Positions 26,318 through 36,870 of a DNA stretch of 64,000 bases are shown piece by piece. The stretch is from NCBI GenBank assembly GCA_001769125.1, contig MEOG01000005.1, positions 29,547 through 93,546 of the forward strand, in the 5' to 3' direction. A program made the position numbers and the translations under genes. Numbering within the stretch: the stretch's first letter is position 1; each line of letters opens with the position of its first letter. This DNA comes from Bacteroidetes bacterium GWF2_35_48. Its GTDB lineage: Bacteria > Bacteroidota > Bacteroidia > Bacteroidales > GWF2-35-48. Below the pieces are notes generated by a model that saw only the letters and a program-made list of their open reading frames with translations, had not been told where the DNA came from and searched no databases.

Positions 26318-26546
26318 TAAAATTAACAAAAATTTATTGAGTGTTGAAAAGTATTGAAGTATATTGTAAAATATTTTTTCATTCTTAGAAAAAATTGCTT
26401 TAATTGCAAACTATCCAACCCAACAATTAATTTCCAACATGGTCTAAAGACGTTCTTTTTTTATTTTGGTTGCAAATGTCAGATTAAGTTTTTTCTGGTT
26501 ATTTAAAAAACGATAAAATCAACAACCAATAAACAACAGCTCTTTT

Positions 26547-26690
26547 TGTTGAATGTTGAATGTTGAGCGTTAAAAATATTCAATAATCAACACCATGCCT
26601 ACAGCAGGCAGGTCAAATAATCAATAATTCTCCGTTCTCTCCGTTTGCGCTCCTCTCTGGGTAATGCTTTGCGGGGAGAGGACGAGTGCG
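26547..26690. repeat. Intergenic repeat words and hairpins
   Basis: GTTGAATGTTGAATGTTGA (period 7) is followed by ATTCAATAATCAAC, its approximate complement. Next is a small CCTACAGCAGGCAGG palindrome, then CTCCTCTC...GGAGAGGA around 26652-26683, which can form another hairpin. This is the only visible content of the 26319-26775 gap apart from flanking AT-rich DNA. Confidence 0.6.
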
Positions 26691-26775
26691 TTTGTTGGAA
26701 AAACATTTTTCAACCAATGCAACCATATAATGTATTTTTAAGTCTATTTTTTGTTTAACTTAAATTATAAAAATC

Positions 26776-29244
26776 ATGAGGAAAATTCTATTACTATTAC
26801 TTGCGTGGTTTGTTGTCTCGGGAGGGATAAGCTATGCTCAGAGAACAGCGGTAAAACTAACTCCGCAAAAACAAAACAAAGTTGCTCAAGACATAACGCA
26901 AAATGCACCCCTTCGTAAATGCGGGACAATGGAATATCTTGCAAAACAAGAAGCAGAAAACCCCAGCCTTATCCAATCAAGGCTTGATTTTGAAGAATTC
27001 ACTGAAAACTGGATTAAAAATAATCAGGAATATCTGAATAATGAAAATAAAGCTGTTGTTACAATTCCTGTTGTTGTGCACGTTGTCGGAACGGCTACTG
27101 TTCAAAATTTTGCAATAGATGCACGAGTAACAGAACAAATTACTATTTTAAACACAGATTATGCAGGGCAGAACACTCATTCTATGGCTTCCTTTGCAAC
27201 AAACCTGAAAGCAAATACTGAGCTTCAATTCTGCCTTGCTCAAAGAAAACCTGATGGAACGGCAACAAATGGTATTAACAGGGTTACAACTACAACATCA
27301 ACATATTCAACAAATAATTTAGTAAAAACACATGCTCCAGCTTGGGATCCTACAAAATATATGAACATTTGGGTTTGTAATCTTGGAACAAGTCTTTGCG
27401 GTTATGCGCAATTTCCAAGCAGCGGAATTAATAGCACTTATGGAGTTGTTATACATTATAATTATTTCGGGTTAACAGGAAGTACAGGATACCCTTACAA
27501 TTTAGGAGCTACAACAACCCACGAAATTGGTCATTGCTTTAACTTGTACCATATTTGGGGAGACGACGGCGGATCATGTTCAGGAACGGATTATTGTACC
27601 GACACACCCAATCAGGCAGATGCAAATTACGACCAGTGGACAGGTGTACATACAGACGCTTGTACTACAACTTCCCCTGGTATTATGTACATGAATTTCA
27701 TGGATTATTCCCCTGATATTACTATGTCGAATTTTACTCCTAATCAAAAAGTAAGAATACAAGCATTGTTTGCTTCTGGTGGAGCACTCTATTCCATGAC
27801 ACAAAATAATTTAGGCTGTGTACCTCCCGGAGGCACTTCTGTGCCAACTGTAACTACAACTGCTGCTTCTGCAATTACAAATACTACTGCAACCAGTGGT
27901 GGCAATGTAACTGCAGATGGAGGCGCAACCGTTACAGCAAGAGGTATTTGCTTTGCCACTACACAAAATCCAACAACATCTAACACGGTTGTTAACAGTG
28001 GAACTGGAACAGGAACATTTACAAGCAACCTTACTGGATTAACTCTTGCAACTACTTATTATGTACGTGCATTTGCAACCAACACGAACGGAACGGCTTA
28101 TGGCAATCAGGTTACTTTCACAACTACTGGTGGAACAACTACCGGATGCGATACTACAAATCTTATGACTAGTGGCTTACCGTGGTATTCCTTTGCATGT
28201 GGAAACAATTCATACGGTGATTTAGCAAAAGCAAATTATTATGCCAGTTCCACCAGCGGGCAAACAATTCAGGATATCGGCGTAGATTTTATCTATGCAG
28301 TAGGAACAACTGGAACAGCGACTATTTCTGTCTGGAGCAATGCAGGGGCAAATGGTTCTCCTGGAACTGTACTTGGTAGCAAAACAGTTACCCTTTCTAC
28401 AATTTCTACAGATGTTAACAATGCGACTACAACCTGGATTCATTTATCATCCCCTGTTACACTTTCTGGTCCTTGTTATGTTGGAGTTACACTTCCAACT
28501 GTTGCTGGCGACACTGCAGTAATTCTGGCAGATACCTCTGCTACTTTCAGTTATAACGTTGCATGGGAACAATGGGATGGCGGATTGTGGTATACTTTTA
28601 ACGATCCTAATGTAGATTCATGGGGAATTGCAGCTGCATTAGGAATTTACCCTATCATTTGTGATCCTACTACAACTGTAACAGTTCCGACTTTAACAAC
28701 TTCAGCTGCAACAACTATAACAAACACTACCGCAACCTGTGGTGGAAATGTTACTTCTGATGGAGGTGGAACTGTTACTGCACGTGGTGTATGCTGGGGT
28801 ACTTCTACAAATCCTCTTGTAACCGGATTACACACTACAAATGGAACTGGTACTGGAACTTTTACCAGCAACTTAACTGGTCTAACTACAAACACGACCT
28901 ATTTTGCCAGGGCATATGCAACAAATAGTGCTGGAACGGCATATGGCAACCAGATTACATTTACAACTACTTCTGTTGGTATTGATGTTACTGGTCTTGA
29001 TCAGGCAATTAAGATTTATCCAAACCCATCGTCTTCAAATGTTTATATTAACCTCGGTAAATATTCAATTGAGAATGTAAATGTTTATGTTTATGATGCT
29101 TTGGGTAAGGAAATTATTGTTGATAAAAAAATTAATAGTGAAATTGTCACGTATAATTTTACCAATCAATCCAATGGACTGTATTTCATTTATGTAAGTA
29201 CGCCCGATGGTAACATTGTTAAAAAGATTTCTATTAATAAATAA
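26776..29244 (+). CDS. T9SS-exported M43-family zinc metalloprotease (first of pair)
   Basis: 822 residues. Signal peptide, then a pappalysin/cytophagalysin-type catalytic domain with the zinc motif HEIGHCFNLYH (H249, E250, H253, H259) and Met-turn PGIMYMNFMDYS. The eighth motif position, often Gly in metzincins, is Asn, as also in the next gene. Two nearly identical ~95-residue Fn3-like modules (NTTATSGGNVTADGG ... TGLTLATTYYVRAFATN; NTTATCGGNVTSDGG ...) flank a ~170-residue beta-rich domain (about 457-625) related to one in the next two proteins. It ends in a T9SS domain (KIYPNPSSSNVYI). Predicted secreted endopeptidase. Confidence 0.92.
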   Translation: MRKILLLLLAWFVVSGGISYAQRTAVKLTPQKQNKVAQDITQNAPLRKCGTMEYLAKQEAENPSLIQSRLDFEEFTENWIKNNQEYLNNENKAVVTIPVVVHVVGTATVQNFAIDARVTEQITILNTDYAGQNTHSMASFATNLKANTELQFCLAQRKPDGTATNGINRVTTTTSTYSTNNLVKTHAPAWDPTKYMNIWVCNLGTSLCGYAQFPSSGINSTYGVVIHYNYFGLTGSTGYPYNLGATTTHEIGHCFNLYHIWGDDGGSCSGTDYCTDTPNQADANYDQWTGVHTDACTTTSPGIMYMNFMDYSPDITMSNFTPNQKVRIQALFASGGALYSMTQNNLGCVPPGGTSVPTVTTTAASAITNTTATSGGNVTADGGATVTARGICFATTQNPTTSNTVVNSGTGTGTFTSNLTGLTLATTYYVRAFATNTNGTAYGNQVTFTTTGGTTTGCDTTNLMTSGLPWYSFACGNNSYGDLAKANYYASSTSGQTIQDIGVDFIYAVGTTGTATISVWSNAGANGSPGTVLGSKTVTLSTISTDVNNATTTWIHLSSPVTLSGPCYVGVTLPTVAGDTAVILADTSATFSYNVAWEQWDGGLWYTFNDPNVDSWGIAAALGIYPIICDPTTTVTVPTLTTSAATTITNTTATCGGNVTSDGGGTVTARGVCWGTSTNPLVTGLHTTNGTGTGTFTSNLTGLTTNTTYFARAYATNSAGTAYGNQITFTTTSVGIDVTGLDQAIKIYPNPSSSNVYINLGKYSIENVNVYVYDALGKEIIVDKKINSEIVTYNFTNQSNGLYFIYVSTPDGNIVKKISINK

Positions 29245-29260
29245 TCTATCCTAATTTTTA

Positions 29261-29300
29261 TAGAAAAAGCTCCTCAAAAGGGAGCTTTTTCTATTTTTAT
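29261..29300 (+). terminator. Terminator after first M43 gene
   Basis: Perfect 13-bp stem TAGAAAAAGCTCC (29261-29273) with GGAGCTTTTTCTA (29281-29293), 7-nt loop, then ATTTTTAT. Confidence 0.9.
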
Positions 29301-29412
29301 TAACATACAAGCAACTTTGTTAGCAAAATTGCGTCTTTGTTGTGTTAAACTGTTGTTAAAATCAATTTGTTTTTTCTCAAAAAAATGTAAATTGCAAAAA
29401 AATTAAATTATC

Positions 29413-32322
29413 ATGATTATGAATACATTTAAAGTACTCTTTCTATCTTTTGTTTTATTTGCCGGAATGCAATTCATGGCACTTGCTCAAAACAATAAAA
29501 CACCGGGAAAAAGAAAATGCGACACCGACCAGTTGCACCAGCAAATGATGCAAAGCAATCCTGAATATGCAAAGCAATATCAAAAATTACAGGATTTTAC
29601 CAATGATTTTGTTGCAAAAAATCCTAATGGGTATTCACCAAAAGCAGTAGTTACCATACCTGTAGTTTTTCATGTAATATTAAGCGCTGCGCAGCATACA
29701 GCTTTTACAGATGATAGACTGGAAGAACAAATTACTGTTTTAAATGAAGATTATGGAGGTCTAAACACACACTCCATGGGTGCTTTTGCAACATCTTTAA
29801 AATCAAACACTGAATTACAATTCTGTTTGGCACAGGAAGACACGACCGGTGCGCCTTCCACTGGAATTAACAGGTTAACTTCTACCCATGGAGCATGGCT
29901 GTCGTCTGAAGATAGTGATATCAAACATACAGCTCAGGGAGGGCTAGACCAGTGGGATCCAAACAGGTATCTTAACGTGTGGATTGTTGAACTTGGAGGT
30001 GGTCTTTGTGGCTACGCTTACTATCCAACTCCTCCCTTGAGTGATATTTTTGGCTTGGTGTGTCACTATGAATATACAGGAGTTACTGGTGCTTCAGCAC
30101 CTTACAATCTAGGTGGTACTGTTTCCCATGAAATTGGGCATTGTTTTAATTTAAAACATATTTGGGGAGATTCAGGTGGATGCTCACCAGATGATCTATG
30201 TGATGATACTCCCTTGCAAGACATTGAACAATATGGTGCTCCCACAGGCGTTATTACAGATGCCTGTTCAACTACATCTCCCGGTATCATGTACATGAAT
30301 TTTATGGATTACGTAGATGATGTAGCATACGCAAACTTCACGCCCGACCAGAAAACAAGACTGCAGGCTTGTTTTGCAGTAGGCGGTCCCCTTGAACAAC
30401 TCGGGCAATCTACTGTTTCATGCAGTTCCGTTAATCCAAATATAAACGCGAATTTTACAGGAACACCAACAACTGGAGATGCGCCTTTAGATGTTACATT
30501 CACGAACACTTCCGGTGGCACTGTTCCTCCAACTTCGTGGGAATGGAGTTTTCCGGGTGGTACTCCTTCAAGCTATAGCGGCGAAATTCCCCCGACAATT
30601 ACCTATAGTGCTGCCGGATCATACAGTGTAACCTTAATTGTTTCCAATGGTACAGATACGGATACTTTAATTCGGACAGACTATATTACTGTTACGGGTA
30701 CAGTTTATCCTCCGGTTGCAGATTTCTCTGCTACTCCCACCACTATTCTTACCGGAAGCTCTGTTTCTTTCCTTGACTTATCAACTAACGGACCAACATC
30801 ATGGAGCTGGGCATTTACAGGAGGAACACCCTCAACATTCATTGGACAAAATCCACCTCCTATTACCTATAGTGCTCCGGGAAGTTATAATGTAAGCCTT
30901 ACAGTTACTAATTCTGGTGGTAATAATACAAAATTAGTACAAAACTGTATTATTGTATCAAATCCTAACCCCTACAAACCGGAAGCAAATTTTGTTGCAG
31001 ACCGCACCACGATTCTCGCTGGGGATAGTATTAGTTTTATTGATTTATCACAAAATACACCGATTACATGGCAATGGACTTTTGAAGGCGGAACACCTGC
31101 TACAGATTCAGTTCAACATCCGCAATACATTAAATATAATGCAGCAGGGACTTACAACGTTAAACTAATTGCCATTAATTCTAATGGTTCTGACTCACTC
31201 ATAAGAGTAGATTATGTTACTGTTTTAGATTCCATTGGATCACAGCCCCCTGTTGCTGATTTTGACGCTTCAACGCGAATGTTTACCATGAATTCAACCA
31301 TTTATTTTGAAGATATGAGTACTGGAAACCCAACGCAATGGGATTGGACATTTGAAGGAGGTTCTCCAGCTACTTCAACGCAACAAAATCCTACAGGAAT
31401 AACATATACAAATCCCGGTTGGTATGATGTGTGTCTTACTGTTTCAAATATGAATGGTTCAAATACTCTGTGTAAATCGGATTTTATTTTGGTTACAACT
31501 GGTAGCATGGGAGAATATTGCGACACAATAAGCAATGTTGCGCATCATGAACAATTATATTACAGAAATCTTACAAATTCATCTACCGGAGCATGGGGTT
31601 ACTTGCCCGGCAGAAACAACGACGAAGTTAAAGCCTATGCTGATAAATTTGTTGATTACCGCTTTAGCGAAATACGGCAAATTGTAGTTCCTGTAAAAAT
31701 TGCAAAATCAGGAGGTCCTTCTTCCACGGTTAGATTCAGGGTGTGGAGCGGAACAGATATCCCTGTAAATGCACTCGGTTATTCTGATGTTACAATAAAC
31801 TCGATGAGTACGAATTACGTAAAAGTTGTTACGTTTAACCCACCCGTGCAAGTAGATGGAAGATTTTTCCTCGGATACGAAGTTAACAATACAACACCCG
31901 GAGACACTTTTGTATGCGCTATGGCTAACGATAGGCCAAACGGACCAAATACATTATACGTAATGAGAAATAACAATGCATGGTCAACCTGCTACCAGAT
32001 GTATGGAATACAAACGTCACTGGCTATTGACCCTATTGCATGCCTTGTTGGTGTGGAAGAAGTTATACAGGAAAAAGAACTGTTGATTTACCCTAACCCA
32101 ACCAGAGATAAAATTCATATTCAGATTGAAGATGATATAAACCTGAGCAGTGTTGACATTAAAGTTTTTGATATGATGGGAAAATTAACATCAATCAGAA
32201 GCATCAAAGATGATGACAACCATTATACGCTTGAATTCTCGAATCATCCTACAGGTATCTATTTTATTAATTTCCGGAAAGGAGATACTAATATTACGAA
32301 GAAAATATCTGTAGTGAAATAA
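29413..32322 (+). CDS. T9SS-exported M43-family zinc metalloprotease with PKD array
   Basis: 969 residues; Met1 or Met3 may start the signal peptide (MNTFKVLFLSFVLFAGMQFM). The catalytic domain carries HEIGHCFNLKH (first His at residue 239) and Met-turn PGIMYMNFMDYV. Four PKD domains follow (for example VTFTNTSGG...SWEWSFPGGTPSSYSG; VSFLDLSTNGPTSWSWAFTGG), then a ~175-residue domain (about 701-880, YCDTISNVAHHEQLYYR ... DPIACLVG) and a T9SS domain (LLIYPNPTRDKIHI). It resembles the previous gene in the catalytic half but has a different accessory architecture, consistent with duplication and domain shuffling. Confidence 0.92.
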   Translation: MIMNTFKVLFLSFVLFAGMQFMALAQNNKTPGKRKCDTDQLHQQMMQSNPEYAKQYQKLQDFTNDFVAKNPNGYSPKAVVTIPVVFHVILSAAQHTAFTDDRLEEQITVLNEDYGGLNTHSMGAFATSLKSNTELQFCLAQEDTTGAPSTGINRLTSTHGAWLSSEDSDIKHTAQGGLDQWDPNRYLNVWIVELGGGLCGYAYYPTPPLSDIFGLVCHYEYTGVTGASAPYNLGGTVSHEIGHCFNLKHIWGDSGGCSPDDLCDDTPLQDIEQYGAPTGVITDACSTTSPGIMYMNFMDYVDDVAYANFTPDQKTRLQACFAVGGPLEQLGQSTVSCSSVNPNINANFTGTPTTGDAPLDVTFTNTSGGTVPPTSWEWSFPGGTPSSYSGEIPPTITYSAAGSYSVTLIVSNGTDTDTLIRTDYITVTGTVYPPVADFSATPTTILTGSSVSFLDLSTNGPTSWSWAFTGGTPSTFIGQNPPPITYSAPGSYNVSLTVTNSGGNNTKLVQNCIIVSNPNPYKPEANFVADRTTILAGDSISFIDLSQNTPITWQWTFEGGTPATDSVQHPQYIKYNAAGTYNVKLIAINSNGSDSLIRVDYVTVLDSIGSQPPVADFDASTRMFTMNSTIYFEDMSTGNPTQWDWTFEGGSPATSTQQNPTGITYTNPGWYDVCLTVSNMNGSNTLCKSDFILVTTGSMGEYCDTISNVAHHEQLYYRNLTNSSTGAWGYLPGRNNDEVKAYADKFVDYRFSEIRQIVVPVKIAKSGGPSSTVRFRVWSGTDIPVNALGYSDVTINSMSTNYVKVVTFNPPVQVDGRFFLGYEVNNTTPGDTFVCAMANDRPNGPNTLYVMRNNNAWSTCYQMYGIQTSLAIDPIACLVGVEEVIQEKELLIYPNPTRDKIHIQIEDDINLSSVDIKVFDMMGKLTSIRSIKDDDNHYTLEFSNHPTGIYFINFRKGDTNITKKISVVK

Positions 32323-32325
32323 AAT

Positions 32326-32355
32326 AAAAACAGCCCAATCGGGCTGTTTTTATTT
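32326..32355 (+). terminator. Terminator after second M43 gene
   Basis: Eleven-bp stem AAAAACAGCCC / GGGCTGTTTTT with the 4-nt loop AATC and a T-rich tail. Confidence 0.9.
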
Positions 32356-32366
32356 ATAAACATTGT

Positions 32367-32374
32367 TAAATTTG
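32367..32374 (+). promoter_or_regulatory. -7 box of the C10 protease gene
   Basis: TAAATTTG matches TAnnTTTG, 36 nt before the ATG and just after the upstream terminator. No clear -33 TTG. Confidence 0.45.
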
Positions 32375-32410
32375 CATATCTGTTAGTAATCATAATTTAA
32401 AACGCATAAG

Positions 32411-35188
32411 ATGAAACATAAAATTATAATCCTGATTATTTTTTCGCTGGTTTCCCTTGTAACTTATGCAGGCATTGTTCCAATCAGCAAAGCAAGAGAA
32501 GCGGCAAAAAATCATTATTATAAAAATTCAGATAAGCCAAATCTGAAATTCAGCGATATTAAAATATCGTCTGAAATTTCGGTTATTTATAATAATAAAA
32601 CCGTATTTTATGTTTTCAACATTTCCTCCGGAAAGGGCTTTGTTATTATATCAGCAGAAGAAAATTGCTATCCGGTTCTCAGTTATTCTTATCAGGGAAA
32701 CTTCAATTATTCAGACCCGAAATTTCCGGATGCATACAAATTCTGGCTTGAACAGTATAAAAAACAAATAGATTATATTTCGACAAATACTATTGAAAAT
32801 ACAGAAGCGGTTATTGCCTGGAATAATATTACAACAAATTATAAAGGAACAAAAGAAACGACAGATGTAGCTCCATTGCTTGATCCTATTAAATGGAATC
32901 AGATATGCCATTACAATGCCCTTTGTCCGGAAGATGCTGCTGCGGGAAGTTATTATTGCGACAGATGCCCTACAGGTTGTGTTGCTACAGCAATGTCTCA
33001 AATTCTTAAATTCTGGGAATATCCCACAACAGGTGTAGGACAACATTCCTATACGCATGCTACTTATGGAGCACAATCTGCTAATTTTGGCACTACCACT
33101 TATAATTGGGCAAATATGCCTGATGAAGTAACATCTGCAAATGCTGATGTCGCTACAGTTCTTTACCATTGCGGCGTTTCTGTAGAAATGGACTATGCTC
33201 CTGATGGCTCTGGTGCTTCAACATGGGATGCTAAAGACGCATTGGTAAATAATTTCAAATATTCTCCCGATGCAATTATTGATGCCATGGCCTCACACAC
33301 CGATGCAGAATGGAAAACCTTGCTGAAAGCCGACCTTGATGCAGGCTGGCCAATCATATATTCAGGAAATGACCCTGCTGGCGGTTCCGGTCATGCTTTT
33401 ATTTGTGACGGATATCAGGCAACAGACCATTTTCATTTTAACTGGGGCTGGGGCGGTTCGTATAACAGCTACAATTATTTAACTTCGCTTGTTCCGGGAG
33501 GAACAGGTACGGGTGGCGGTTCCGGCGATTATACTGCCGATCAGGATGCAATTCTGCATATTCATCCTGCCTCCGATTATTACCCGATAGCTGATTTTGT
33601 TGGCACACCTACAACCGTTGTGGTAGGTGGTACTGTTAATTTTACAGATCTTTCAACATTTCCCGGTACTGACTCCATCACAGCATGGCACTGGTATTTC
33701 CAGGGAGGAACTCCGGGTTATGTGGATACAACTCAAAATCCGGTTATACAATACAATGCTACCGGAATCAATCAGGTTACTCTCGCAGTCTTTAACAGTC
33801 ATGGAAGCGATAGCATCATAAAAACGGCTTACATTACGGTAATAGAACCAAGTACAGAATTACCACAGGCAAATTTCGCAGCCAATTTTACGAATATCAT
33901 GGTGGGTGGAACGGTAAATTTCACAGATTTAAGTCATGGAAATCCTTTGTATTTTGAATGGACTTTTGACGGTGGCACACCTGCTACATCTACAGACGAA
34001 GACCCACAGGGAATTGTTTATAACACAGCAGGAGATTATTTTGTAAAACTGAAAGCAACCAACACGCTGGGAAGTGATTCGCTAACAAAAGTTGCATATA
34101 TTCATGTATTATCAGACCCGGGAACCTTATCTCCTGTTGCTGATTTTACTGCCGGTCCAAGATTGGTAACCATTGGCGAACCTATTAATTTTACTGATTT
34201 ATCTACAAACAACCCTTTGCAATGGAACTGGTATTTCCCTAATGGTACACCCGACAATTCATCAGACCAAAATCCTATTGGAATTACTTATGCAAGCGCA
34301 GGATTCTACAATGTTACACTTACTGCCACTAATCCAAACGGCTCTTCTTCAAAAATTAAAAACGAATACATTCTTGTTACAAGCACTCCCATTACCAGTT
34401 ATTGCGATACGATGTCAAATGTTGGCAATACTGAAAACATTTGGTACAAAACATATCAAAGTGGCTGGGGATATGTGCCGGGTACCTATAAATACGGAAA
34501 AGTGTATGCAGAAAAATTCACAAATCAAACTTTTAGTCAGATAGACAGAATTATTATTCCGGTTGCTAAGAAAAAAGCCAGCGCACTTACATCAAAAGTA
34601 AAATTTTATGTATGGAATGGTAACACTTTGCCTGATTCAGTGCTTGGAACTATCACGATTCCTGTTTCTGGATTATCTCAAAACGTGTACAACCTGATAA
34701 CATTTGATACACCTATTAATGTTGGAGAAACTTTCTTCGTTGGTTATGATGTAACAAGTCTTGTAAGTACCGATACGATGATTTTTTATATGGCTAATGA
34801 CAGAGGCACTTATGGTTTGAACACTGCATACGTAAAACAAAATTCCGTATGGAAATCATTTACCTCTGCTCTCAACATTTCAACATCGCTTGAAATAAAA
34901 ATTATTCCCTGTCTTGTTGGTGCTGAAAAAAATAACTTTTCTGACAAGATAAATATATATCCAAATCCTGCTGATGACTTTGTTATTATTGATTTCGGAG
35001 ATGAAATTTCAAATGCTTTAACCTTTGAAATTTTCGATATAATGGGAAAAAAGATTCAGGCTGTATATGATAATAACAGCGATACACAATATATTATAAG
35101 TACAGAAAACATGACAAATGGAGTCTATCTTTTAAATATCACGAATAAAGGGAAGACAATTTCTAAAAGAATAACAGTGGTTAAATAA
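32411..35188 (+). CDS. T9SS-exported C10 (streptopain-like) cysteine protease
   Basis: 925 residues. Signal peptide, an inhibitory propeptide of the Spi/SpeB type (ISKAREAAKNHYYKN ... VFYVFNISSGKGFVIISAEE), and a mature C10 domain with nucleophile C190 in CPTGCVATAMSQ and catalytic H328 in GHAFICDGYQ, followed by HFNWGWGGSYN. Three PKD domains follow, then the ~170-residue CDTMSNV...IIPCLVG domain (about 662-832) shared with the upstream M43 protein, and a T9SS domain (NIYPNPADDFVIID). Predicted secreted, self-activating peptidase. Confidence 0.93.
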   Translation: MKHKIIILIIFSLVSLVTYAGIVPISKAREAAKNHYYKNSDKPNLKFSDIKISSEISVIYNNKTVFYVFNISSGKGFVIISAEENCYPVLSYSYQGNFNYSDPKFPDAYKFWLEQYKKQIDYISTNTIENTEAVIAWNNITTNYKGTKETTDVAPLLDPIKWNQICHYNALCPEDAAAGSYYCDRCPTGCVATAMSQILKFWEYPTTGVGQHSYTHATYGAQSANFGTTTYNWANMPDEVTSANADVATVLYHCGVSVEMDYAPDGSGASTWDAKDALVNNFKYSPDAIIDAMASHTDAEWKTLLKADLDAGWPIIYSGNDPAGGSGHAFICDGYQATDHFHFNWGWGGSYNSYNYLTSLVPGGTGTGGGSGDYTADQDAILHIHPASDYYPIADFVGTPTTVVVGGTVNFTDLSTFPGTDSITAWHWYFQGGTPGYVDTTQNPVIQYNATGINQVTLAVFNSHGSDSIIKTAYITVIEPSTELPQANFAANFTNIMVGGTVNFTDLSHGNPLYFEWTFDGGTPATSTDEDPQGIVYNTAGDYFVKLKATNTLGSDSLTKVAYIHVLSDPGTLSPVADFTAGPRLVTIGEPINFTDLSTNNPLQWNWYFPNGTPDNSSDQNPIGITYASAGFYNVTLTATNPNGSSSKIKNEYILVTSTPITSYCDTMSNVGNTENIWYKTYQSGWGYVPGTYKYGKVYAEKFTNQTFSQIDRIIIPVAKKKASALTSKVKFYVWNGNTLPDSVLGTITIPVSGLSQNVYNLITFDTPINVGETFFVGYDVTSLVSTDTMIFYMANDRGTYGLNTAYVKQNSVWKSFTSALNISTSLEIKIIPCLVGAEKNNFSDKINIYPNPADDFVIIDFGDEISNALTFEIFDIMGKKIQAVYDNNSDTQYIISTENMTNGVYLLNITNKGKTISKRITVVK

Positions 35189-35192
35189 ATTA

Positions 35193-35577
35193 CTGAACTT
35201 TCGCATAAATTAATTCGCTAAAAAATGACATCAGCATCCATTTTCAAGAGAATAATAAAATATTTTTTGCTTTTTCTGTTTTATGCAAATCAGGAATGAA
35301 ATCAAAATAATAATTACAGCATAACCTGGGTAACATTTGAAGCAGCAGAGCTGCATAATATTTGTAAAAAAAATTATGTATAGAGAAATTAAGGTGCAGA
35401 GCACCGTAATATTTACTGCTCTAACGCAGACTTGATAATATTTCGTAACCCTGTTTAGCGATGCAGAAAGCAATTGTTACGCGGTGGAGGCGATGAACTG
35501 TCAAAACACCTCTTATCGAAGGTATTATTTACAACAGCAGATGTACGAAAATATAATTATAATTTTTTATGCGAAAG
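35193..35577. mobile_element. MITE-like element, family 2 copy 1
   Basis: About 385 bp bounded by CTGAACTTTCGCATAA at the left and TTATGCGAAAGTT at the right (inverted repeats). The 12-bp sequence TTAAATAAATTA flanks both sides (35181-35192 and 35578-35589) and looks like a target duplication. It begins 4 bp after the protease stop codon. Inside are short palindromes, notably GGTGCAGAGCACCGTAATAT, which is shared exactly with copy 2 at 55298. No convincing reading frame. It explains most of the 35189-35631 gap. Confidence 0.7.
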
Positions 35578-35602
35578 TTAAATAAATTATAAGATTATCA
35601 AT

Positions 35603-35630
35603 AAAAAAGGCTGAGTAAATCAGCTTTTTT
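35603..35630 (-). terminator. Terminator after the YD-like repeat gene
   Basis: On the reverse strand AAAGCTGA and TCAGCCTTTTTT form a stem around TTTAC followed by a T-run, directly downstream of the stop at 35632. Confidence 0.75.
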
Positions 35631-35631
35631 T

Positions 35632-36870
35632 TTATTTTTTTTCAGGATTTTTTTCTGAGGAAAAAGTATTTTTCTTTAAAATATTTCCTTTTTTATCGTA
35701 TTCATATCCGTAAAGAAATTTCTGAACCAAAACCCCTTTATCATTATAAGTTGTTACTTCTAATTCATTCCCCCGGTTGTCGTATGTAAATTTCGTGTGC
35801 GTTATTAATTTATTATGCGCATCATACGATCTCTCCTCCATCTTTTTTCTCTTGCTGTATTTGAATTCTGTTCTACCAACTTGTTTATCATTTCCTGAAT
35901 AGGTAATTTCTTCTGTTTTATTTCCTTTTGAGTCATACGAAAAAACAATTTTCTCTTCTACTTTCCCATCAGGTTTTAAACAGACTTCGGCTATTTTATT
36001 CCCGGAAGCATTATATTGATATTCAAACTTACGGATGAGAGAACCGCTCGGATAATGGGTCGTTTGAGTTATCATACGTTCCTTATCATCGTAGCTATAT
36101 TTATATTTTCTGAATAAACCTCCCGGATTATAACTAAGCTCTTCGATTTTATTCCCTTTATCATCATAAACGTAAGAGTAGCGTGTTATGAGCGATTTTT
36201 TTGAATTGTAATTATGCTCTTCTGTTTTTCGATTTTTATCATCGTAAGAAAAAGTATTCTGTAAAAAAAGTGATCCGTTTTCGTAGAAAATATCTTCTTC
36301 TATTCTATTACCTTTGTTGTCGTATAAATAACCGGTTTTATAATCAAGAGATACAATAACCTGAGTTGATGCATCCAGCGAAATATTTTCAGCATCTGTA
36401 AAAAGTGAATCGCCATCCGCTATTACGCGACCATCAACAACAAGAACTTTTTTATTGATTTCATTCCCTTTTTTATCGTACTGATAAACGACTTTGTAGT
36501 TTAATGTTCCTTCAGAACCATAAATGTTCCATTCAAGAACATTGCTTTTTTCATTGTAAGAAAAAGTATAGCGACGGATAATACTGCCATCGGGCTTAAT
36601 GCGTTTTTTTTCTGCAACCCTGCCTAAATGATCAAATGTAAAAACTTCGCGGTAGCAAAGCTCGCCTTTTACCCATTTGTAGTATTTATTAGAAGAATAG
36701 AGATTATCGGGACTGTACTTTTTTTGCTTTTCAGCTTGCGGGATACTTTTTAAATCATCAAATTTTGCCAATTGCCTACTTCTGTATACATAAACAGAAA
36801 TTATAACAGCGCATAATGCTATGATAAGAATAACAATGAATCCGGTAATCAACTTTTTGGTTCGGGTCAT
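35632..36870 (-). CDS. Membrane-anchored YD/RHS-like repeat protein
   Basis: 412 residues. An N-terminal signal-anchor (LITGFIVILIIALCAVIISVYVY) is followed by about ten ~28-residue repeats of the type YDDKGNKIEELSYNPGGLFRKYKYSYDD, which resemble YD/RHS beta-sheet repeats or the MORN-like toxin-antitoxin 'wrap' proteins. There is no RHS core or C-terminal toxin, so a polymorphic toxin is unlikely. Probably a periplasmic beta-solenoid of unknown role. A -7-like box TACTTTTG lies at 36898-36891. Confidence 0.75.
   Translation of the reverse strand: MTRTKKLITGFIVILIIALCAVIISVYVYRSRQLAKFDDLKSIPQAEKQKKYSPDNLYSSNKYYKWVKGELCYREVFTFDHLGRVAEKKRIKPDGSIIRRYTFSYNEKSNVLEWNIYGSEGTLNYKVVYQYDKKGNEINKKVLVVDGRVIADGDSLFTDAENISLDASTQVIVSLDYKTGYLYDNKGNRIEEDIFYENGSLFLQNTFSYDDKNRKTEEHNYNSKKSLITRYSYVYDDKGNKIEELSYNPGGLFRKYKYSYDDKERMITQTTHYPSGSLIRKFEYQYNASGNKIAEVCLKPDGKVEEKIVFSYDSKGNKTEEITYSGNDKQVGRTEFKYSKRKKMEERSYDAHNKLITHTKFTYDNRGNELEVTTYNDKGVLVQKFLYGYEYDKKGNILKKNTFSSEKNPEKK

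Noticed and set aside
35632..36870. RHS/polymorphic toxin
   Set aside because: Only short YD-like repeats are present; there is no RHS core, no C-terminal toxin and no immunity gene.
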